DNA of 64,000 nucleotides from NCBI RefSeq assembly GCF_902459465.1, contig NC_047072.1:14096184-14160183 (forward strand), written 5' to 3'. This document shows, one piece after another, positions 22,485 through 32,300 of the stretch. Each line of letters starts with the position of its first letter. The stretch's first letter is position 1. Origin of the DNA: Asterias rubens (taxonomy: Eukaryota; Echinodermata; Asteroidea; Forcipulatida; Asteriidae). The notes below the pieces were generated by a model that saw only the letters and a program-made list of their open reading frames with translations, was not told the DNA's origin and made no database searches. Position numbers and translations under genes: made by a program.

Positions 22485-22820
22485 CTATACAGCCAAGGTC
22501 AATGCTACTGTACAACTCTACACTAGTCTGGTTCCATGACCAAAGATTCCTTGACGTCTCTTGTTAAATTCGACAGAGCCTATTTGGAGATTTTTGGGTC
22601 TGGGAACCAGACTAACTCTACAATGGGGAAATACCCAGCACAGTGCAATAACAACCAGGGCTGATACATGGTGCTACATGTCCAAGACTCCTTCTTCCTA
22701 TGTACATGTATGGATGTTTTTTTTTTATGCAATAAACCAACTAGAAGTCGACAACAATGAACTCATGATAATTCATCTGGATATCTGTATTAACTGACCC
22801 ATTTAAAAATATTATACCAG
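22485..22820 (+). promoter_or_regulatory. Upstream region and leader exon of copy E
   Basis: Shares GTGGTGGCGCTATACAG and ACCCAGCACAGTGCAATA with the upstream region of copy D. It ends at the donor ATTATACCAG|GTGAGT (22820/22821). A 92-bp MITE is inserted between the two shared blocks. The transcript start is not determined. Confidence 0.5.
22523..22614. mobile_element. 92-bp hAT-like MITE with 8-bp target duplication
   Basis: The ends are CTAGTCTGGTTCC and, inverted, GGAACCAGACTA. The element is flanked on both sides by ACTCTACA (22515-22522 and 22615-22622), an 8-bp target-site duplication typical of hAT transposons. The paralogous region of copy D has no insertion, so the empty site is visible. 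It lies in the putative promoter/leader region of copy E. Confidence 0.85.
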
Positions 22821-23163
22821 GTGAGTAGGAAAATTGCAAGTTTTTGTTTAAATCGTTGTTAATGTGTAAAATTTGTATTTCAGTATAAGAAGAGTGTGTG
22901 TTTTCTATTTTTTTAATTTTTTTATTAAATGAATGCTAAGGTGTTGAATAACTAATAACTTTAATTTTAAACAAAAAACAGTGAGAATATATTCAGAATT
23001 TGTACTCAGTGCCATTTTTTATACAGAAGTTATTATCGAGATGCTTGTTTTAGTGTTTACTTATTCTTAAGGCAAGACAGACTTTGAATGTTTTCTTTGA
23101 AAAAACAAGTGATACAATGTAGGTAGAAAACATCTCAAAAGTGTGGTTTAATTTAGCAAAACT

Positions 23164-23408
23164 AAGGCCTGCGCTAAACGTCACACTTTTGCCGAGCCGA
23201 ACTCTAATGTTTTCAAATCGATTTGGCAAGAGCGCGACGTATGTCACCGCGTCGAGCCGTACCGTGTAGCACGGTAAGGCTTGCCGTGCTACACGGCAGT
23301 GCCGAACTTAGGTTTGTGCTAAACGTCGCTCTTTTGTCTAATTTTTTTCCTAATTTTACAACTGTTTGAGTCGACACGACAAAAGTGCGACGTTTAGCGC
23401 AGGCCTTA
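23164..23408. mobile_element. MITE directly upstream of copy E exon 1
   Basis: The ends AAGGCCTGCGCTAAACGTC and GACGTTTAGCGCAGGCCTT are inverted repeats. The interior has a second palindrome (GTACCGTGTAGCACGG / CCGTGCTACACGGCA). The right end lies 33 bp before the exon 1 acceptor, so the element supplies the region where the branch point and pyrimidine tract begin. Confidence 0.85.
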
Positions 23409-23441
23409 ATGTATTACTATTTTTTTGTCTTTGTTTCTAAG

Positions 23442-26400
23442 AAATAAACATGGACGTTCAGCGTGGACATTGCTGGCGTTGTGAAGTTCAACTGGAACAG
23501 ACCATTCACTGTCCTGATTGCAAGATGGCGGAGTATTGTAGCTCAACATGTGAACACAGAGACAGAGTTAGACATAGGAGTAGAGAGTGTCCGTTATTTG
23601 GAACAAGATCATGCAACAAATGCAATAAGAAGGGTACAATGAAAGAGGTATGTTGTGAATTTGGAAAGTTCAAGACAAGATTCTCACATATTGTCATGAA
23701 TGCTGAATATAAGTCAAGCTCAATTCCTTACATCATAAAACTTAATGTGATGAATTGGGGACTATGGGCCACTAGGTGGCAGCAGACATACCAGAGTCTA
23801 ATAATTTACATTGTTAAAACACTGGATAGATTTTTGCTGTTTATACACAGAGATCAAGTTCTAGTGCAGACATTTAGCCGACTACTGACCAGAAACGAAC
23901 ATGCGCAGTGGCGCACTCACTCGAAAGACTCGTTTGGAACCTTAGTCAACCATCGGTACCACTGTATTCAACACTCCATTGCCTTCTGTGTTTTCGCTAT
24001 AGTACCACTGGTTCCCTTCTGCCCTTTACACATATAAGTATGGAACAGGCTGTTGGGACCAAGGAAGAAACCATGGGCATGAGGCTAGTTCCAAAAATGG
24101 TCTACCACAGCAGTCAACCAATGGTCGACCAGCCTGGTTTTAGTAAAAAAAAGTCAATCTTTAGTTAACCTTGGTGCACAATCGAACTTGCTCATAGCCT
24201 TGGTAGAACGCCAGTATTCTCAAAACTACAACTAACACCCTCAGAATAAAGGCAACAAATGTTATAAAACATTTTTTCATTGGTTTACCTCATTGAAACT
24301 GAATCTTCGTTCACGTTCCTTGAATACCATACTTGCAGACTTTCTGGTTCCCCAAATCTTTAAAATGTTTTGAGCACACTTTATTTTCATAAATAAAGTG
24401 AGAATTGGAGGGTTTTAAGACATCTATCAAAAACGTCCATTTTGATGACTCTTTTTTTAATTTAAGAAGTGTATCAAACATTCTCTATATCCTATCTAAT
24501 GCGCTGCGTTCTTGACGTAGTGGCACTATACAAATGCCCTATATGTATGTTTTTATGTATTACTCTGTGTGTAAATTAATATTATGTGCATCTAATTCAT
24601 GTGCATGCTAAAAAATATGCACAACAATGCGAAAAAAGGGCACAGTCTAGAAGAATGTTTCAAAAACTTTTCAAGCACCAAGAAAAGATTTGTTTGAAGG
24701 ATCGTTTTTGTCAAACCTTATACTTTGATAGCTTTGAAATACTGCATTGAAACTTCTTTTTTACAGTGGGGAGGTTGCAACAATACATGGTGCTATTGTT
24801 TAATGTTTTCTCTGGTTTTGATAAATAACAATTGTGATTTTTTATTGGAAAAAAATGAATACACTAACCACTTCAAAATACTATCTATTTCTTTCAGTGT
24901 GCAGGTTGCAACATAGCATGGTACTGTAACAGAGAGTGTCAAAGTAGTGATTGGGTCAACCATAAAGCTTTTTGCATCAAGGCCAAGGAAGACATCAAAT
25001 CAACAGCAGCTCAAATTGGACTATTAAACTTCAGAATGCAAAAAGACAGACAGGGTGGTTCCCCTTATTATTTGGGAAACACTATTGCCAAAGACTTCTT
25101 GCAACTTGATAACAATGAATGGTCTGATGGGTCAATAAAGAAAACTGACTTGAACAGGGACTATCATATTTTGTCAGCTGGTTGCGGAGACTTACGCAAC
25201 ACGGTCTTGACAGCAGCTTCCCTTCCTGCCAGGTACCAGGGAAGTCTTTACATCACTCTCAATGACTTTGACCCTTTTGTCATGGCAAGGAATGTCTTGT
25301 TTCTCTTTATGTTGGTTCGGTTTGCAGACACTGAGGGAATTGAGAGCAGTCTGACTACCATCTGGTACTCAGTTCACATTACAAAGAAAGAGTATGACTT
25401 GATCAAGACCAGCTTGGATGAGCTCATTCAGATGACCCCTCAAAGTCTCACAGAGGTCACTCAAGGGTTGGTCAAAGTTCAAGGTGAAGATCTTGCAGAC
25501 ATGAGTCAAGTTTGGGACAAATGGAGATCCTTAGAATGCCAACGAAAGATACAACCCTCAATAAATCTCAGAAAACAAAGAAAAACTGTGTTTGAGAAAT
25601 TTAAACAGCAGCATGGGGAGGGCGTTAAATATTGTTATACCAATTATTTACAGTCATCTGATGTTAAAAAGCAAACTGAAGAATGGTTTGACCATGGTCT
25701 GTTCCTCCTCACTGAGAGAAAACAAGGGACAATGTCATTTGATAACCCAACACTAACGGGACGTGGAGCTTCAGCAGCTCCAGGTTATGAAACGCTAGTT
25801 AGGGATTGGAATGCACCAAAGGCAAGCCCAAAAGATTTTGCCTTTGAGTACTGCATCAGACCAGATTCACATCCTTTCAAAGTGTGGGATTGCTTGAGAG
25901 TGAGGGAGTCCGAGACCAGACCCTACCCAACCCATATGGTGATGTACCACAACTACATCACAAACCTGATACAGAAAGTCAAACATCTAATTCAGCAGAG
26001 AAGACTTTACATCCAAGTTTCTCTGGCCAATTCTATGGACTTTCCTTCAATTCATAAGTCTCTTAAGATGTCCAACTATGACCGCATCTTCACATCCAAT
26101 ATTGCTGACTATATTGGTTTTAAGAAGCTTCTACAAATATTTAAACCCCTTCCTCAACTGAGAAACGGTTCCGCCGTACTTGTTACTGAGACAATAAACT
26201 GGATTGAATTTTTACCTCAGGCTGTCTGTAAACCTGGGACCAAAGAATTTTCACAATGCTTTGTAGGATATTGTCAGGATACGGGCAGAGATGTTGCCAA
26301 CCTTAAGCGTAAGTTTGATATTGGACCTCAAGTCTACCTAGAATACTTTGATAATGCCCCTTACTTTATTGCATATCTGCGTGCACAAATCATGGCAGGG

Positions 26401-26598
26401 GGTGTTGGGGTACAGCCATTGACTAATGTGCCATCATTTGGTGAAGTGATGAAATACAATGGTCTAGAAATGCGTGACTTTCATAAGAAACTGAATAATC
26501 TTGTTTCATTTCAGTATAGAAGCAACAATCGTGATATGACTCTGATAAGTGCAACTAACAGAGCAGTGGAGTGGTATATACCACATACTGATGGCTAA
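23442..26598 (+). CDS. MYND/DUF4470 protein, copy E (complete, 632 aa)
   Basis: Exon 1 is 23442-23647 with ATG at 23450 (66 codons, donor GAG|GTATGT). The big exon is 24898-26598. Finger 2 is split across the junction: CNKC in exon 1, then CAGC-x4-YC-x3-C, W, H, C in exon 2. The DUF4470-type core (AGCGDLRNTV, NDFDPFVMARN) is nearly identical to copy C. The C-terminal block has VWDCLRVRESETRPYPT, here followed by H instead of P, and YDRIFTSNIADYIG. The segment between the conserved TETINW and the LRAQIMAGG motif differs clearly from the other copies. The reading frame is intact, so this is probably a working gene. An unspliceable look-alike of the exon 2 start lies in the intron at 24767. Biochemical role unknown. 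Confidence 0.9.
24760..24800 (+). pseudogene. Relict second start of exon 2 in copy E intron
   Basis: TTTTACAGTGGGGAGGTTGC followed by AACAATACATGGTGCTATTG mimics the true exon 2 start (TTTCAG then TGTGGAGGTTGCAAC). The first cysteine codon has become tryptophan and the frame soon loses similarity. It lies about 130 bp before the real acceptor, and is best read as the trace of a former exon copy. Confidence 0.65.
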
Positions 26599-26623
26599 AT
26601 CATATGCAATTATCAAGAACCAG

Positions 26624-26773
26624 CCGTCGATTTCACCAAACTCTTCCTAACTTAGGATTAATCTTAGGACTTAGGATGAGTAAAGTTCCGTACCCATAAA
26701 CAATAGGACGCATTGAATCCATCCGATTTCACAAAACGCTAGGATTAATCCTAGCGTTTCGTGAAATCGGCTG
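26624..26773. mobile_element. MITE, CCGATTTCAC ends
   Basis: GCCGTCGATTTCACCAAACT at the left and GTTTCGTGAAATCGGCTGC at the right are inverted ends. The interior has CTAGGATTAATCCTAG-type palindromes. It sits 25 bp after the stop codon of copy E. A related end sequence (GCCAATTTCACAAAG / CTTTGTGAAATCGGCCCC) marks 57697-57843. Confidence 0.75.
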
Positions 26774-27067
26774 CTGGCCTCAGTGTATTTATATGGATTC
26801 CCATTTATACCTTCCGTTAAAACATTCAAAACTCTTGCATAAGTTGAGAGCAATTCTGACAGTTTAGCCTCAGCTCACCTCGACTCTGCTTTGAGTTTCG
26901 TACTTGCACACTAAAGTTTCAAACTGTTGCATGGAAATTTCAAACTTGTGCCAGCCAAAAATGTGGCTTACAGACTTAAATGGGGCTTTGGAATGTGTCC
27001 GCTCTGTACAATCATCGGATAACACCCATCTTTTGAATCAAAGAGGTTAATTTATGTTTAATTAAGG

Positions 27068-27242
27068 GAATGAAGGGGTAGCGACGAGTTCTTCAGTGGC
27101 CATTTAAAGCCGGCAGGGTCGGCGGCCGTGTGATAAAGGCCCAAGCCGAAGGTGAGGGCCTTTATCGCACGGCCAACGACCCTGCAAAGTTTTAAATGAA
27201 CGTTTAAGAACGAGGCACTACTCTTTTATTCCCATTCATAAA
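27068..27242. mobile_element. MITE-like element (family 1, second copy)
   Basis: Contains GGCCGTGTGATAAAGGCCC, AAGCCGAAGG, GGGCCTTTATCGCACGGCC and ends CACTACTCTTTTATTCCCAT, like the element at 1246-1414. The central fold-back is about 20 bp per arm. Confidence 0.75.
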
Positions 27243-28621
27243 TGCCTTTTTGTTAAAAAACGTTAAAAAAATACAGTTTAACCAAACTTTGTGAAGAATC
27301 TGTTCGATGCGCGTGGGTCGTGTGTACGCCCGCGCGCTAAGATTACGCGAGCGCGCTTAGATTACGCGCTGTTACTATAGCTATGAATTGCGATCCGCGT
27401 GATAATCTTCCGCGCCCGACACGCGGAAGCCAGCTTGTTATAAACAGCTCCAGCTGGTCATTATCAAAGGTTTAAACACACCACGTGACGCGCTCTCCAC
27501 CAATAGGAGTAGAGAAACTGTCTGGGGTATTTATGAATGTGGGTCATGTGATCTTCTGTCAAGCAATCATTACAATGACAATATCAATAGTTATGTGTTA
27601 GACTCTTGCCTTACAGGAAAAGCTTTAAGTCCACTCTTTCTGTCAAGATCATGAAGTGCTCCTCAGAAAACTAGCTGTAATGTTGTTACTGCATGTGATC
27701 TTTGGCATTGAATGGTTGGGTGTCCATCTGTTTGATTTGTGGTAACACCATGTAATAATATTTAATGTAGAATAGTTCTTATAGAATCTTACTCTGTTAC
27801 TTTATTAGTGATCTCACTAGCTGGAGAAGATTCAGAGTTCAGGTAAAGTGTCTTCTTCTGAGGATCAAGGTTTTCTTGTGAATATCTTCATGATAAAACG
27901 CATTGACGTTATTGTAGATATACTATTCTTATACTTTACTAGTGTGGAGTGAGAAACATCGGTCTTTATTCACTAGCGTGCGTGGAGTGAGAAACAATGG
28001 TCTTTCCATTTGGACCAGCCTGCTCTAGTCCACATTATTGGCATTTGTTGTTAAAATTCTGCAAAGCCTTTGTGCTATCAATGTCATTACTACCATGATT
28101 TTGTGGGGAACTATAATGGATGATGATGTTGTCTGAAAAACAAACGTGGAATGGGATACATTGGTTTCAACATTTCGACTCTAGTCAATTATGCTGTAAA
28201 ACCTTCTGCTCTTTATCAATGTTATTACTGTATTGTATTTTAAAAAATAAGCCATGGATGTTGAGAGAAAGATTTGTGGGAACTATAATGCATTGACTAT
28301 AAACAAAACTGAATCTTATGTCACATACATATGTAGAGTCGTATTATACTAATATCAGCATACTTAGTTCTTAGTCAGTGTTTATTAAAATCTTTCTCAG
28401 ACGATCTTAAGATTGGTTGTTTTTATTAAATTATTTCTTAATAACACTTTTTCGGCTAAAGTCTTGTCAATTTTGTGTACTATGTTATGTGAGGGGGCCA
28501 AATGAACGGCTGTACTAGCTGGGCCACCCTTGTAAAAGATGGCTTCAATAAAACAAGTAAAACAATATATGACGTTTGTCTGTCCATCAAACTGTATGGC
28601 ATGTGAGGGCTTAGCGGTCAA
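27243..28621. other. Intergenic between copy E and PDXK
   Basis: A CpG-rich patch at about 27305-27425 (GCGCGTGGGTCGTGTG, GCGAGCGCGCTTAG) is followed by AT-rich sequence with no recognised coding exon on either strand. The last exon of PDXK would be expected hereabouts on the minus strand but was not found. Confidence 0.5.
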
Positions 28622-28893
28622 CCCAGGTCAAAATTCCAGTTGAACCTAGTTAAACTGGGTTTAACTGGAACTAGTTGAAAACCAGTTGATAAACTAGTTA
28701 AACGCAGTTAATACCAGTTGGTTTAATACGGAAAATGGACAGAAACCTAATGGTTTATAATTTCAACCTAGTTGAACTCAGTTAAACCTAGTCCAAACCA
28801 GTTGGTTAATTTGGAAAATGGACGAGTTTGGTCACTATCCAGTTGAACCAGTTGACACCAGTTAACTAGGTTCAACTGGAATTTTGACCTGGG
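28622..28893. mobile_element. MITE with perfect 32-bp inverted ends (AACCTAGTTAA family)
   Basis: The first 32 bases (starting CCCAGGTCAAAATTCC) are the exact reverse complement of the last 32. The interior is full of AACTAGTT, AACCAGTT and CAGTTAA variants, so it is itself quasi-palindromic. A second copy lies at 35258-35528. Confidence 0.9.
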
Positions 28894-29300
28894 AAGCACA
28901 CTGGTTTATTCAAATGTGAGTTTCAGTCCAGTTATGACACTGGTGTTCATGAGGAAAATACTTAATCGCTGATGATTCGTCTTAAATGGCACTTAAAGAC
29001 TCATGTAAAGACTAAGGTCATGTGTATTGTGCAATGCACATAGAAGAACCAAGTTACATCGCTAAGAGAAGGGGTTTGCCCCTGTGTTTCTCACAGCGGC
29101 TGCTCAATGACCTGCTGTAAACCCTTAAAAGGTATTACATAAATGCTTCTCAAGATTCATACACTTCAAAAAACTGTTTGGAAATAATTTACGATAAGCG
29201 CTTTGAGATGCCTGTGGATAAAACTTTATAAAACTAACTAATGTTTATCAAGAAAACTCAAAAGGCATAAAATGGGAAATAAGAAACGCAAAGAGCATAC

Positions 29301-32300
29301 CTTGGGCATCAGTAAGCGTTCTCTGCAATACGGCCTGCATCCCCGACAGCGTCTTCTCAAGAGCAAGCTGTCAAATCAAAGCATCATTATTTAATGTCAG
29401 CTGCGCATTACAAAACAGGAGTGGGAGTTCCCGCTGACAAACAGGTTTAGACCAGGTTCAAAGTTTAGCAGGCATACTCTCGGCATATCATGGAGACCCT
29501 CTTTAGGCACCATAAAAAGACTAAACTACAAAACAAGTGTCTCTAATGGATTTGGTTTGGATTTGTTTGGCTTTGCAGTATCCAACCAAACAAAATCGTG
29601 TCAACCTGGTGTTTGGTTTTAATTGAAATACGCTGTGACCCTGGTACTGGGTTTTGGTCCCAACCTGACTGCCTGGGTTTTCCCTGTTCCGAGTCTTCCC
29701 TATGTCAGGTTTTCCTACTTTGGGCTTTTCTCCCACATCTAAAACTGACATTCCTTTATCATCTTCTCTACACATGTAACTTCAAGTCTACCAGGGCCCA
29801 ATTTCATGGCTATGTTACCGTAAGCCAAGAATCGGCGCTTATGAAAGCAGGCAATTCTGTGCTTACGGCAAGCCTATATCATGGGTTAGCTGTGAATTTT
29901 GGCGTCTGTGCGTGCGTACTCCACATTACTAGGCATTCTACGCTTCCAAGGCTAGCGCAGAAATTCAGCGCTTGCAAGTAAGCGGGGAATCGTGAGCGTA
30001 AGCGCAGAATTCGGCGGTAAGCAGAGCCATAAAATTGGGCCTTGGTCACAGTGCTAGGTGATTGTGAGGGTCTCTTGATTTCATTACTAAAAAGACAATT
30101 TATGGATAAGAAAAATAACTAGAAAATCTAACCTGCAAATTGCTGGGATGTTTGTGTGACCACACAAGCAGCAGTGCTGAAAATAGATCTCCTGTTCCAG
30201 TGAACTGACAATCAAGGGCTGGGTACTCAATCTTGCATCCCGTCTTCTTTCCATCTTTAAGTATCATACAGTAAATACAGAATGTCAGAATCAAAGTCAG
30301 TGATACATTGCATGGCCAGGGCTCACCCTTAAATGCACTAGACATGTTTAGTAACTGTCAAAGACCAGTATTCTCACCTGCATTGCTCATTACCAAGAAA
30401 GTTTGTATGCTTACAGTTATTTTGTACCACCGCTCCCCCATATAGAGCACCAAGTGAGACAATGACATGATCTAAGCAAAACTGACAGACTGGTGTCATT
30501 GTGGCAACTGTAATTTCTAAATACAATAGAATTTAGTACAAAAGACATATTCTTCAATGCATATTTTGTTACCAACCTATAACTGTAGTTCCATACGACA
30601 CTAGCTTTCCATTTGTTTCCGATGGTATGCTGCTCAACACGACAGTCTGAACTCCTTTCTCATGTAGCCTCTGCATGGCATCCAACGCACTCTTTTCATC
30701 AGTGATTTTCTGACCACTCAATAATCTGGAAAAACATTTACTGCTATTAACTCAGGGATGCATCCGGGATAGAGAATATTTCGGGGGTTTTGAAAATCGA
30801 AAGCCACTAAGTTTACAGTACTTATCACACATCAGTGTTTTAAGGGTAAAAATAATATTCTTCACCCTGATGCAATTTTTAACACCAACTTAATTGTTTG
30901 CGGTACCCATGCCTTTAGGCAGACACCAGACACCTTGGAGGTCTAGCACTTAACAATCCGCTCTGAAATCATGAAGGGATCATTGGCTTAAATCACGCCA
31001 GTTAATTTTTGTTTTGTGTATGGAAGAGTCTCTGCTTACAAAAAAAAAGCAAAACTCATGTTGAAATAATAGCAATTGTACTGTATTCAACCATCACAGT
31101 TTTTTTATTCGTACAAAAATTGGCAAGATGGCGAATCAAATACAGTGTCCAGGTTTTTTCTTCGTTTTTTTGTGTGTGTACTGAATCAAAGGGGTATGTA
31201 CCATTTCAATTAACAAAACTTTACCATGATGCCACAAGGGCCTTTCTCAGTAACAGTCTAAATAAATGTAGAGTAGGGGCATTGCAACCGTTATAATTCT
31301 TAAAAGTTTAATAGACGTTAAATTTGCATCGGGAGTAAAGAATATCATTTTGGTTTTATCAATATACACCGATGTGTGTAAGCACTGTATACTCAGTACT
31401 TACCCGAGTTATGTGGGATTCAAACCCACAACCTTTGCAATTCTAGAGCAGTGTCATACCAGCTAGGCCACAGAGATTGCCCGGTAGCTAGGGGTAGTTT
31501 GAAGCGTCATACCAGCTAGGCCACAGAGATTGCCCGGTAGCTAGGGGTAGTTTGAAGTGTCATACCAGCTAGGCCACAGAGATTGCCCGGTAGCTAGGGG
31601 TAGTTTGAAGTGTCATACCAGCTAGGCCACAGAGATTGCCCGGTAGCTAGGGGTAGTTTGAAGTGTCATACCAGCTAGGCCACAGAGATTGCCCGGTAGC
31701 TAGGGGTAGTTTGAAGTGTCATACCAGCTAGGCCACAGAGATTGCCCGGTAGCTAGGGGTAGTTTGAAGTGTCATACCAGCTAGGCCACAGAGATTGCCC
31801 GGTAGCTAGGGGTAGTTTGAAGTGTCATACCAGCTAGGCCACAGAGATTGCCCGGTAGCTAGGGGTAGTTTGAAGTGTCATACCAGCTAGGCCACAGAGA
31901 TTGCCCGGTAGCTAGGGGTAGTTTGAAGTGTCATACCAGCTAGGCCACAGAGATTGCCCGGTAGCTAGGGGTAGTTTGAAGCGTCATACCAGCTAGGCCA
32001 CAGAGATTGCCCGGTAGCTAGGGGTAGTTTGAAGTGTCATACCAGCTAGGCCACAGAGATTGCCCGGTAGCTAGGGGTAGTTTGAAGTGTCATACCAGCT
32101 AGGCCACAGAGATTGCCCGGTAGCTAGGGGTAGTTTGAAGTGTCATACCAGCTAGGCCACAGAGATTGCCCGGTAGCTAGGGGTAGTTTGAAGTGTCATA
32201 CCAGCTAGGCCACAGAGATTGCCCGGTAGCTAGGGGTAGTTTGAAGTGTCATACCAGCTAGGCCACAGAGATTGCCCGGTAGCTAAGGGTAGTTTGAATC

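Noticed and set aside
31451..32298. CRISPR-like array of 53-bp units
   Set aside because: No spacers; all units are the same sequence.
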